Assembly: GCA_964034945.1 (NCBI GenBank)
Contig: OZ035963.1
Location: 65,988,682-66,052,681 of the forward strand
Reading direction: 5' to 3'
Length of the DNA: 64,000 nt
From: Chrysopilus asiliformis
Taxonomy: Eukaryota > Arthropoda > Insecta > Diptera > Rhagionidae
Shown here: positions 10,101 through 20,805 of the stretch, one piece after another
How the letters are laid out: each line of letters begins with the position of its first letter
How positions within the stretch are numbered: position 1 is the first letter of the stretch
Translations under genes and position numbers: made by a program
The notes under the pieces: generated by a model
Databases searched by the model: none
Seen by the model: only the letters and a program-made list of their open reading frames with translations
What the model was told of the DNA's origin: nothing

Positions 10101-13100
10101 AAGTAGGCAAAAAAAATGTCGAACGCCAAAAAAATATTAATTTGAAAACAAAATTTTTCTTTCATGTCAATTTTAATAACAGGAATCCGATTCTAGTCAC
10201 TATTTTTGTGTAAGTGAGACAGAAATGTTCCAGAGCTTAAAACGGAGTCAATCTGTTTCACATAACATGACATTACAAAGCGTACAGTCTTTATAAACAG
10301 AAAATAAATCAAATTACCTAAACTACTGAACATTGATTCCTTTTTTGGGCTCTCGCCATAGAAACTACCATTACCACTACCATTCGATGATAAATCATTC
10401 TTCCTTTGAACAAACGGTGACTTTTTGTAAAATTTATTCATTTCGCTAACGATATCCGTTTCATCTTTGAATCCATTATTTTTTAATTGTGTTGTTGGTA
10501 CAGTGTAGCCGTTTGTCGCTTCTTTCGGGAGTGACTGATAGACGTAGGTTTTCCCTGTCGGCTGTGGCAATGATGATGACATTTGCGTTTGTTGTAAATT
10601 CGATTGACTACTGATGCTACTACTATTGTTACTAATATTATTATGTTGTTGTTGTTGCTGTGGCGATTGCTGTTGTTGTTGCTGTTGCTGTTGTTGATGC
10701 TGATGATGTTGACTATTTCTATTTAAATTGTTATACTGATAGTTTGGTATTTGCGACGCTTTCACTGAACCCGGACGATAATTTCCTGGTACTGTAGATG
10801 AAAGAGATGACGATGCTATGGCTGATGGTGCTATTATTGTTGTTGTTGCTAATGTTGGTGTTAATGGGGTATCCGATTGTGGTGATATTCTGTAAATTAA
10901 AATCACATCATTGTAATTTAAATGTTTTTATCAAAACAAATTTTTTTTAAAAATAAATAGAGATGATTTGAAGTAATTTCATGAGATAGAAATAAAAGCA
11001 TTCTAATGGCGATTTTACTTAAATAATTGGAGCTGATAATAATAGAAAATATTAAAAAAAAAAAATTTTCGACACGTGCTGCTAGGCGATGATTGTGCCT
11101 TGTTTTTACAAAAATTTGGGTTTTTACAACTTAATAAAATGTTTCTTAAAAAAGGTTAAAAAAATCCCATATTTTAGTTTTCTTCTTGCAATTATCTGTC
11201 ATTTTTTAAACCATCCGGCGGAATTACATCCAAACAGCAGAATTCGGACTCAAAATTTTCAAAAGACTCAAAAAAAAAGCCAAAGTTCGGTTTCGGCCAT
11301 AAATTGACCTTCGGTCGGACTCTAATCGTATCATAATGTTGCAGAATACACGAATCGATTTTATGCAGTGTCCTGATCAAAGTTTTCCAAAATATCCCCC
11401 CCTCCCCCTCCCCCTACACACCCCTAAGATTACTCCTTCGTCTCTTTTGGGAGTGGCTGATAGACGTGATAGACGTATTCATTGGGTTGTTATAGAGATT
11501 GACAAACCCGAAGTTATTGAGATTGACAAAAATCTCAACCACTTCGGTTAAATATAAAATACCGGTACTAACTCTCTAGAATTAGAAATGACTTTCAAAC
11601 TGCAACAAATATCTCCAAATCCGTTAATAAATAAGAAAATTGTGGGACTTCAAAGATGAAATTTTAAAAAAATCTCCAAAAATCAACGATTTTTATACTT
11701 ATTACTTAAAAAATTGCGTCATATAGATATGAGGATTGATAAAACACAAAAGATCCCATTTCTCCCATCACTTTATTGATGCGAATTTGTACAAAAAGCC
11801 AAAGATGTGAATAAAAATTGCTAATCACGAAAATTTTGAAAAAAAAAAACAATTTCAAGAGTATTTTCTTTGTTTTCATGTGGAAAATATTACAAGCTTT
11901 AATACATAAAAATATTTTTAAAATATCTGCGTTAAATAATCATAAATGGCTGTCCATAAAATACGACACGCTAATTTTCAAGCATCCTTTTTTGTATGTA
12001 ATTTCACACATATTACCGCAGGTCCCTTTTCCCCCATATTTTATGGACAGCCGCTAAAAACTTTCGTCTGATTTTCGCGGAAGCCAAAATTTCCCGCTAT
12101 TTTCGGTTGTTACGAAAATCAATGTTAACCCCTATTGCCACAGGTAGCTATTTTTTTTATATAATAATATTTATAAAGCAAATTTACTTTAAAATGAACT
12201 ACAATTAAAAAAAATCTAATTAGCGTATTTCAAAAATGTTAAAGAGAAGAAGCTCAAGTGTTATTTACATAATTTCAATTTCATTACTAATACAAACAGT
12301 ATAATAAAGAAAACTCAATTTGCTACGACTACTACTAATACGCAGTTTGTTAGAAACAACGTGTTTTTGTGTGTATTTGAATGAGGTATACATATATATG
12401 AATATATATAAATATATTTACGTGCAGGGGGGTTAATTATAAAATTAAAAAATTAAATATACTTACTGAAAAAGGGGGAATTAGGAAATAAGTAACCTAC
12501 AAAAAATGAAATTGATCAATCTGGGGAATAAAACGAAAAAACAAAACAAAAATGTCTGGATTTCGTTAAAATAAAAAAGAAAATGTAAAACGAAAAAAAA
12601 GAAAACGATATGCAACAAAATTAAACAAAAATAATAAATAATTTTTGACAGTGGAATCTCTTTTCTTTTAAAAAAATGAATCAATTTTGATTAGATTTGA
12701 ATTTCGTTTTAATTAATAGAATTAAAGATTTATTGAATTTTCATTTATGATATTCCCAGGCAGCATTTATGTCAACCGTGCCGTTGGCGTTTGGTATATC
12801 GTCGCTTGAGTATTGATTTGACGTATCTCCCGATTTCTTGAGATTTTTGACAGTTTATAGGTTTTTTTTTATCGATTGATAAAATCCGATTTCAAAAATA
12901 TGTATTAGTTACTAAGTTATTCTTCCTTGTTTCCCCTATATTTCGAACTAGCTTGCACACCCATCGTTGCCGGGTTAAGTTTTTTGTCTAAGTTTTAGAA
13001 TACCAAGAAAACCGGAAAGAACTTAAAATTTTTTTAATGGGTCTATGTTGGCGCTGGACCCCCGACGAACATCTATGCCAAATTTCAGGCCAATCGGTTC

Positions 13101-16100
13101 AGTAGTTTCCCCGCGAAAGAGTAACATAGCGCAAAAACTAAGTTTCGAAATCACTTTACCCCCTCCCCTTACTCCCCCACCCCTCGCGCTACTTTTCCGT
13201 ATGGCTATGTTGGAACCAGAACTACTACAGACACTCATGCCAAATTTCAAGTCAATCGGTTCAGCCGATTTTGCGTGAAAGAGGAACAGACAGACAGACA
13301 GACAGACACCAACTCATTTTTATATATTAGTATGATATGATATAGAATTATTCAAATCGATTTGTGAGTATTGTTTAATCGTATATGTCAGAATTTTTTC
13401 TGTTTTCTTTTCATAAAATCTTTTATTTTATTCTTTTCGCCACAAATCTTTTACGAGTGTAAAAACGACTGTAAAGGGTGTAAAAAAATCGTCTATCGGC
13501 CAGATTCGGCAAAAATTACAAAATATAAACGCGAATATCTCAGCTGTACTAAATGGCGTATACGTCAATACAATATCCAAGCGACGAAATATCGTGAGGA
13601 AATTTTTATCTACCGTCAACGTCGCGGTTGACCTAATTGGTGCTTGGATTTGTTTCTTTATTGGTGACATGCTAAAACACTACTACTATGACGATCAAAG
13701 CAGAGATTAAATTTGTTTCTTGATTGAAATTTCGAAATTTTGAAAACCAAATTGATTTTTGAAGAAATCTCTGCGAATTTGAACGATCTGTTCATGAAGT
13801 TATCCTCTGTGTGGTTCTTCATAAAGAAATTAAATTGTTCATGAATTCATATGAGTGCAATTAGCGTTCTTGCCATTTATTTTTTATATAAATTAAATTA
13901 TGTAAAAACTGTAAAAAACTTATTAGAATTCGTTTTGTGTATAAATTAAGGACATGTTTTAAAATTTTAATACAATTATTGGATTCATGCACAGAAATAA
14001 TAAATTTTTTTAAATGTTCGATTTATTAATTGAATTCTTAATGTCATTTCTTTTTAATTGAGCACGTAAACATTTAAAATACTACTACTGGCTAGTTAAA
14101 TTTAATTAGTTGAACTTTATCAAAAAAAAAAAATAATAAAAATACGTTAAGATTTTATTAAAATTGAATGCAAAGAGTGAATTCAAAGTTAAATTAAATG
14201 GATTAATAAAAAAGTAAATAAAAGAAAAATTTCAAAAAAAAAAATCAGAGAAGTTACCGGACTTTCGTGCTAATTTCGCATGCAGACCTTACCTTCTATG
14301 GGGTTTTATTCCAGTTTTCTCCACGACTGATCGAAACCAGGCAGGAACATCAACGAAATTACTCTCGTAAATCTTTATGAAAGGTTGTTCGAGTAATTCA
14401 GGATATTTTGGCCGAGATTGATGATTTTTTCGTAAGCTGAAAGAGTTAGATTGAAATCTGTTTATTGAATAATAACAAGGGTTAATTTCTTAAAAAAAGA
14501 AACTGCGAACGAGGCTAATGGCGAGTTTCACAAAACTTTTAGCGGCAACTAAATTGAGTTAGCAAGCTCGTTTTGCTTGAAATTCGCCCGCTAACTTGAT
14601 TTAGCAGTCGCTAGCAGTCGTTGAATTCGCTATTAAACTTTGCGTCCTTCGTCTTAATTGCCACTGCAATCAACATTCAATTAGACATGGTAATTCCGAT
14701 GACCAATTGGACGTGACAATTCTAAACACATTTCATCTTTATAAATTTTTCGATACGATGCACAGTTTTCGAGAAAACAGGAAAATTGTATTCCATTTAT
14801 GTGGGAGAGGGGTGTAGCAGTGGCTCGATCGGATTTTGATGTATGGATAAGTTATGTAGAATCCTATTCTAAACACATTTTATCTCTATAAATTTTTCAA
14901 AATAACTCATCGTTTTCGAGAAAATTGCAAAAAACTGTTTCGTTTGTATGGGGGAGGGGGAAAGGGATGGTCGAATTTTACCCGTTCAAAAACTTAGCCT
15001 AGCCATTTCCGAGAAACGTAACTACACAAAATTTCAAGTCTATAGCTCAGTCCTTTCGAGAGTTATGATGTTTACGGACGGGCAGATGAACAAACGGACA
15101 GACATGCGCAAATCAAAATCTTTTGTCATCCCTGATTGCTTCGATGCGTTACAAACGGTATACTAAATCTAATATACTTGTATATATCATATAGAGTATA
15201 AAAACTGAGTTTTTCTGTTATGAAACTTACCATTTGGTAACGAAATCCTGAAATTCTACACTAAAACCTTTATCTTTAGGCAAACTTGGTGGCTCTGAGT
15301 CTAAAACTTTTGTAAGTACTTCGAAATCGGTGATGCAACCCTCGTATGGTGATGACGCTGTTGCCAATTCAACTAATGTTATGCCAAGTGACCAGACATC
15401 AGCTCGTATGTCATATTCTGGCTTCTTCGGATCTATTCTTTCGGGCTAAAAGAAGTCAACAAAATCGAATTTAATTGATGAAAAAAAAACTTAAAAACTT
15501 AAGTAATTTGGCTTCTAATTGGGATTTTTTTAAATGAAATTTACTAAGACTACTTGAATTACCGCCATATATGCTGCGCACCCGGCTGATCTAGTATTCG
15601 CCTTTGAATCAACTAAACGTCCACTGATACCAAAATCACATAATTTAATATTACCTCGTTCGTCGATTAGAATATTTGATGGTTTGACATCTCTGTGTAT
15701 AACGCCATGTTTCTCTTTTAAATAGGATAATGCTTTAACCGTCTGTAAATAACAAAAAAAAAAACAATGTCAAAACATGCGAGAAAAAAAATTCTACAAA
15801 ATCTAAACTCACGGCAACTGTAACTTTTCCTAAGATCTGTTCGGGTACTGGCATTTTCGATAGTTTCAATAATTTATCAAAACACATAGCCATCAGTTCC
15901 ATGCATATCCAAACATCTGGATCTGTGATGAAGCATCCAAGACATTGGACAATGTATTTACAGTCGTGCGATTTTAGTACAACATCCAAATCCATGAGGA
16001 TGCGTTTATTTTCTTCTGTGTTTCCGGTTCGTCGCATCTGTTTGACGGCGATTATCAGTCCGCTTGGTATGTGTCGCATTTTTACTACATGGCCACTGGT

Positions 16101-18139
16101 TCCATGGCCCAAATCACCCAAATATTCTAAATCCTTGATGTCGGTTTGATAGGACCGTTCATTTATGGTTAGTATACCATTTTGTTTCATAATCTTTTTC
16201 AATTTCTTGTCTGTTTCGGATTCAATGACTTGCGTTGGCTGACGAACAGGCAGATTTAGAATTTTACGTGGCCTTGTGGGTGTTGTTTCACCTGCTGGAA
16301 ATTTAAATATTTTACAACAAAATCAAAATGTAATCAAAATATTTTATCAACAAATCGTTTTTTCTAAAAGCCCGAAAATTACTAAATGCTATTAAAAAAT
16401 GTATATGGAAAATTCAAAGAACTCTATTAACTTCATTTTGGGGTAGGTATGTTTCAAATCTTTTAGCTTTATTTTGACTCTTTTCCACGCATCCAAATGA
16501 CTTGAAATTTTGCAGAAATATACAGTCTAGGCACAATTTCAATAATCTGATGTCAAAAGTTTAAAATTCGGACCGGGAGCTGCTGTAAGGATAACAACGT
16601 AATCGTTTTTCGGAAAGATTTCAAGAAAACATGCATTACAACGCTTAATTTCCATAAAGTTTCAATTTTCAATTATTTAAGGACTAAAAATAATAAAATA
16701 AAATAAATAAGTTAATAAAAAACAAGTGCGAAACAAGTTTTTTAAACATACAAACTTTCGAAATGCACTGAAAACATTTCTTTTAATTTGTTGTGTTTAA
16801 ATTAACATATTTTAAAACATAAGAAAAGCTCCAACTGCCAAGGGCCAATCGTCAAATACTCTACATGAGGACAGACAAAATGTTTACTGAAAAAATCCAT
16901 TTGTATAACAGAGAAGGGAAGGAGCGGTTCGATTGAATTTTGACGTATGAAAAGGTTATGTAAAATCTTATTTTAAACACATTTTGTCTCTATAATTTTT
17001 CCGGTAAGATTTTTGGGATTTTGAAAAAAAGCCAACAAAAACAGACTTTTTCTTTCTTATGCTTCGTTTTTTTTTTGGTAAATTGGTATCGCTGCAATCG
17101 AATCAGGCTGCGGTTTGAACTTTTCTGGTTTGACTCTACTTTTTGTGATATGAAGGGGGATAAATATTTAAACCAATTTATGAGTTCCCACCATATCGGA
17201 AAAATTAAAGCTGTTACAACCGAACTACTGTCAGATTTGGATTCAACGACCCCAAATTTCCCAGAAAAGACTCTTATATCGTGTGCATCAGAATGAATGT
17301 CGGCCAGTGTAATAATTTTTGGTTGAATAAAGACTTCGTTCGACCAGTTAGTCTATCGAAATTAGGTTACATGAAGCCACCCTAACTGATAGTTTGTTTC
17401 TGCGACGATAATTGCTTTTATGTTAGGGTAATGAAAGATCCCAGTTGATACCAACAAGAGAATATCAATATTATTGACCCTTTATCACAGGACCACAGAG
17501 TCCCATATTGTTTTTAGAAACAAAGGAATTTGAAAAAGTCCGAAAATAGTTTCGGAACCACCACTCAGCATAGTTTCATGTTTCTGTTGTGTACAAATTC
17601 TTGGAAAATTGATAAGCACTAATGATTTGGATGGATGCATGATGGGCAGCAAATGACAAAGCAATCACCAGGGAAAGAAAAACATCAACAAAAACATTCG
17701 GTAGCCAGAAAAGTTCTAGGGATGGAGGGAAGGACCTAAAGAGCTTCCGTCGGAGCTCGGAACAACCCAAACATTTCATTGGGAGATGTCAAAATTCGAC
17801 AACTTTATTGAACGAATTCCTGCGTGCGATTTCCCCCGTCTCTAAAGTGAAAATGACGAAAACATTTGCAATACTCGAACAGAATACACGATAATTGCCT
17901 TTTCGTGGGAAATAATTGTAGAAATTGGCTGGGAAACAGCCGGAAATCGGGAATAAATGTGAAAGAAACAACTTTTGACGGCGGGCGGGGTTGAAATGGA
18001 TTCCTTTCAAGTTTTTATTGCAGACAAATTTACCTGGAGTCCCGACGATATGCGGCAGGGCGCAACTTGATTCATTCTCCAGACGTTCCTTAAGCGTTTG
18101 CAACTTGTGCGAAATCGTATCTATCGAACTCGACGACAT
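7140..18139 (-). CDS. hep: MAP kinase kinase 7 (JNK kinase, hemipterous type)
   Basis: Dual-specificity kinase that activates JNK. Ten exons with consistent phases: 18139-18034, 16291-15813, 15742-15563, 15445-15231, 14436-14293, 10889-10318, 9935-9645, 9588-9034, 7937-7397 and 7278-7140, giving about 1073 aa. The N terminus ([20 protein letters not shown]) matches MKK7. [10 protein letters not shown] (residues 42-51) is a JNK-docking D-motif. The kinase domain spans about 90-360. It has a Gly-rich loop (GHGTSGHV), the AVK lysine, HRDVKPSN (211-218), DFG (231-233), activation-loop sites S241 and T245 in [19 protein letters not shown], and a DVD-type docking end near QPFIKIYES. The remaining roughly 700 residues are a low-complexity tail rich in Gln, Ser, Asn and His. 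The tail has a poly-Gly run and two conserved-looking islands, [12 protein letters not shown] and the C-terminal [20 protein letters not shown], as I recall for fly hep. The acceptor of exon 2 is a NAGNAG. Confidence 0.95.
11948..12052. mobile_element. MITE-like element, CTGTCCATAAAAT family, copy 1
   Basis: About 105 bp bounded by terminal inverted repeats GGCTGTCCATAAAAT and ATTTTATGGACAGCC. The interior is non-coding and includes pyrimidine-rich sequence. It lies in hep intron 5. Other copies occur in SMC6 introns. Confidence 0.7.
13040..13335. repeat. Dispersed repeat with (GACA)n tract
   Basis: Two related segments read ATGCCAAATTTCA(G/A)G(C/T)CAATCGGTTCAG. They lead into GGAACAGACAGACAGACAG and then TATATATTAGTATGA. 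This arrangement (sequence, GACA tract, short AT-rich end) is common in insect dispersed repeats. The class is not determined. Confidence 0.55.
14521..14630. repeat. Foldback inverted repeat in hep intron 4
   Basis: Arms at 14521-14570 (GCGAGTTTCAC...GTTAGCAAGC) and 14586-14630 (GCCCGCTAAC...GAATTCGC) are imperfect reverse complements across almost 45 bp, with a loop of about 15 bp. It is MITE-like and non-coding. Confidence 0.5.
14690..15200. repeat. Dispersed repeat, family F1, copy in hep intron 4
   Basis: This contains phrases repeated elsewhere in the window: AATCCTATTCTAAACACATTTT, TCGAGAAAA, CGTTCAAAAACTTAGCCTAG, ACGTAACTAC, CAAGTCTATAGCTCAGTC, a GGACAGACA tract and CATATAGAGTAT. Related copies lie near 16830-17010, 34290-34560, 42290-42420, 48950-49600 and 63590-63830. 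No coding sequence. Confidence 0.6.
16292..18033 (-). other. hep intron 1, with family F1 repeat
   Basis: A 1.7-kb intron between the N-terminal exon and the exon with the docking motif. Positions 16830-17010 carry a family F1 repeat copy (GGCCAATCGTCAAATACTC, TTATGTAAAATCTTATTTTAAACAC). An open frame at 17021-17296 lies in this repeat-bearing stretch and is not supported as a gene. Confidence 0.65.
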
Positions 18140-18926
18140 CCCGAAAACCCGAAAATTGCACTAAATATCCTTTCTCGCGTTTTTTAACAACAAAAATGGC
18201 GATCAATTAGAAGGGATTAGAAGAATGAGGGGAAAGATGATCGTAACTCCAGTGGGACTTTGTGGAAACACTTTTCGCGTAGAAACTAGCGACGCGGCGG
18301 AAATTCGCAAAGTTTCATAGGGCAACTTTTATGGATTTCATAGAAGTTTTTATATTTATTGAAATTACGTTGAATAATATGTAATAGTGCTAATAAAGAA
18401 AGTCAAAACAGTTTTTTGCTTTTCGCCATCATTTTTTAACTAAATTTTATTTATATTTGATCATTTTTAACAATATTTTATATTTATATTTTGTTAGTAC
18501 AAAAATATGTTTATATTTTACTCATGCACGGTATTACATTTTAAAAGCATAAAATAACTTATTTTTATAATCATTGTAGAGAATTGTGATAAACAAATGT
18601 GTTTTTTTAGAATTTTTCCAAACCTAGCTAAACCATATTTCTTGATTTGGCAATGCTTTTTTGTTTGACATTTTTTCGATTGTTTACGTTTGTTGGTAAT
18701 TTACTAAATTAAATAAAAATTGCAAGTAAAAAACTGGATTTGAATTAATTGTGCAGATTACCCTTTAAACGAAAACCACAAACGTTTAAGTTTCCAAATT
18801 TTCAAAGTATGTTTGCCGATATTCCATAAACTTAACAGATATTTTCTTTGTTAGCCCGCAGCCTCATTGGAATTCTACACAATATTTTCGAAAAATCTTC
18901 AAAAAACTAAGAAAATACGGCCTGCA
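18140..18926. promoter_or_regulatory. Divergent promoter region, hep and SNAPC3
   Basis: The 787 bp between the hep start (minus) and the first in-frame ATG of SNAPC3 (plus) must contain both promoters. A pyrimidine run followed by TTAGCCCGCAG at about 18842-18861 resembles a 3' splice site, so SNAPC3 may have a 5' intron here. No clear TATA box. Confidence 0.5.
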
Positions 18927-20099
18927 ATGGATGAAGTCTACAATTTTGTCCAAACAAAATTAATTAACATTCGCGAGGAGTTCATGAAATACCAGAATGA
19001 AGTGAAGAGTGACGGAGGAGAGAAACTTCCAACTTCTGACGAGGAAATCCGTCAGTTAATCAATTTCGACGGTACAGAGGAGGATTTTGCAGAAATTCTA
19101 GATTCAATAGATCTTGAGAAAAACTTAAAATCTGTAGACGACGTTCGAGTTCTGCCATTCGAGCCCTCGCAAGTTTATCAACGCAGGGAACCTGTGGCGG
19201 AGATACCGAAAAAGGCGCTCCGCTTGCAAACCTTCAGCACCATTCTTGACTATAAAAAACGCAAAACTAGAGGCAGTTTCTTCCCGAACAACTACCTAAA
19301 TCACAGGATTCCCAATGACCTAGAACTAACTGGAACAAACGACATGCAGCCCTTTGAAGATGTGGTTATCCACGTGAAATTCTATCGCCCGTTTCGCAAC
19401 ATGTCTGGAAAGGTCTCGCGCCACCCAAAATTCAGCGAAGAGTTCTGTGTGCTTGGTTCCCAGAAACTCACAGAATTGCGTGATAAAATCAGCTGCCTGT
19501 GTAACGATGGACCTCTTTATGATGTCAGCGAAGCACCATTCGAAGAACAGCCTAGGCACGAATTAGACCCGGGATTCTTCTTCATAACGGACACGTTTTA
19601 CAACGACAAGAGGGATCCCCGCAACCCAGACTATTCGGAGGTGATAAGAAAGTGGGCTGCGGAACGAGAAGTTTTCAGTCAGAGCTTCAAAGCAGCGCAT
19701 ATGGAGCAGACTACGTTCTTCGACTTGTCGATCAACTTGGGCCATTCGCAGGTCTACATGCACTGCGGAAACTGCGAGCACGTCTTTATTTTTTCGTCCA
19801 TAGAGTTGTTGACTGCACAGCATAATCTTAGTAGGAAGAACTACCCGATTTTACATGCCGTTGCGGTGCCGTGGTCTGTTGTGTGCAACATTTGCGGGCA
19901 GCGGGAGTTCACGTATCTAATTAAGAACAGCGACAAGCACTTACATGACCCCACATACCTCTGCAGCTCGTGCATGGAGACCTACCACTATGCGAATGGC
20001 AAAAAAATTGGATCCTTTCAGGCGTACAAACTGAATCGAAATGAAATTCTTGACGTTATTCCGGTTGGAGACGAGGACAAGGATTCAGATTCTGATTGA
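18927..20099 (+). CDS. SNAPC3: snRNA-activating protein complex subunit 3 (SNAPC3, fly Pbp49)
   Basis: Subunit of the SNAPc/PBP complex, which binds the proximal sequence element of small nuclear RNA promoters and recruits Pol II or Pol III. Single coding exon, 390 aa from the ATG at 18927. The frame stays open upstream to about 18855 but without an ATG, so the start could move if an upstream exon exists. The C-terminal half is the SNAPC3 family domain: DPGFFFITDTFYND, an HMEQTTFFDLSINLG block, then paired cysteines CGNC (about 280-283), CNIC (about 319-322) and CSSC (about 345-348), which form the zinc-binding region. The tail is acidic (DEDKDSDSD). Coding GC content is clearly higher than in the flanks. 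The next gene, GTF3C6, converges with it, 93 bp away. Confidence 0.95.
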   Translation: MDEVYNFVQTKLINIREEFMKYQNEVKSDGGEKLPTSDEEIRQLINFDGTEEDFAEILDSIDLEKNLKSVDDVRVLPFEPSQVYQRREPVAEIPKKALRLQTFSTILDYKKRKTRGSFFPNNYLNHRIPNDLELTGTNDMQPFEDVVIHVKFYRPFRNMSGKVSRHPKFSEEFCVLGSQKLTELRDKISCLCNDGPLYDVSEAPFEEQPRHELDPGFFFITDTFYNDKRDPRNPDYSEVIRKWAAEREVFSQSFKAAHMEQTTFFDLSINLGHSQVYMHCGNCEHVFIFSSIELLTAQHNLSRKNYPILHAVAVPWSVVCNICGQREFTYLIKNSDKHLHDPTYLCSSCMETYHYANGKKIGSFQAYKLNRNEILDVIPVGDEDKDSDSD

Positions 20100-20146
20100 G
20101 GGATTGAAAGAATTACGCTAGATGTTACGAGAACTAGTATTATTAT

Positions 20147-20155
20147 TTTAATAAA
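20147..20155. promoter_or_regulatory. Overlapping poly(A) signals of SNAPC3 and GTF3C6
   Basis: AATAAA on the plus strand (20150-20155) serves SNAPC3. On the minus strand the same bases read ATTAAA (20147-20152), about 40 bp past the GTF3C6 stop. The two convergent genes therefore appear to share this short signal region. Confidence 0.5.
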
Positions 20156-20192
20156 GCCTTAAATCTATGTCTAAGTACTAAAGTTCGTTTTC

Positions 20193-20805
20193 TTAACAAC
20201 TCTCATCAGCGAATTCCATTTCTTCAGCTTCCTCGGCGTCCTCACGATCCTCCTTTCTCGCCTTCGGGATGTAATTCTCATTAGGGGTAGTTTCCCGAGG
20301 GGGATGGTGTCTTCGAGGGGGTAGCAGAAGGTTTAAAGCGTCCACGTAGCTCATATTAACTTCGATGTGTTTCCGTTCAGTTTCGCTGTTTTGCTCCTCC
20401 CCCTGCCTAACAGTCTCTTCCTTGGGGACGTTTTCCACGAATATCCTCTCCATTCGAAGAACCTTATTAGTTTTACAGGAATATTTGTGAAGGAAGTCTG
20501 GATGTAAATCAAACAGGGGATCTAAGGAAGGTGGACTTTCATTTTTCTCAAAGAACATGAGAGTTCCCATTGAGAGCTCGTAGGTTCCTGAAGTAGTGTT
20601 TGACTCAAATTGTGTTTTTAGGTTTCTTCCTTGAAAAATTACCTTTAAATAGCTTGCCGTTTATTTGCATAATCGGATTATCACTGTCAATCCCGAGAAT
20701 TTTTAGGTCGTGGTTCTGGAAATCCCATCCTTCGAAGGGCATCGCATCGAGGTCTACGTAGACTAGAAATTCCTCCTCTTCGTATTTTTCTGGATATTGT
20801 TCCAT
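20193..20805 (-). CDS. GTF3C6: General transcription factor 3C polypeptide 6 (TFIIIC subunit)
   Basis: Small subunit of TFIIIC, which binds internal promoters of tRNA genes for RNA polymerase III. Exons are 20805-20643 and 20587-20193. The intron is 55 nt, phase 1 (LFK-G|G-TYELSMGT), and the product is 185 aa. The N-terminal half fits the TFIIIC triple-barrel domain: EEEFLVYVDLDAMPF, LKILGIDSDNPIMQINGKLF, GTYELSMGTLMFFE. The C-terminal half is charged, with an acidic EDREDAEEAEEMEFADESC end. The length is close to that of the animal homologues. It runs convergent to SNAPC3, another factor used at Pol III promoters. Confidence 0.9.

Larger units (their letters stand above)
10890..14292 (-). 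other. hep intron 5, with repeat insertions
   Basis: This 3.4-kb intron separates the kinase exons from the tail exons. It contains a MITE-like copy (11948-12052), a dispersed repeat ending in a GACAGACA tract (13040-13335) and an unassigned open stretch at about 13440-13631. The rest is AT-rich with no recognised coding sequence. Confidence 0.7.

Noticed and set aside
9622..10110. Long open frame starting [10 protein letters not shown] as a hep exon from about 10094
   Set aside because: The acceptor near 10094 gives a stop in the frame required by the previous exon. The acceptor at 9936/9935 keeps phase and gives [13 protein letters not shown].
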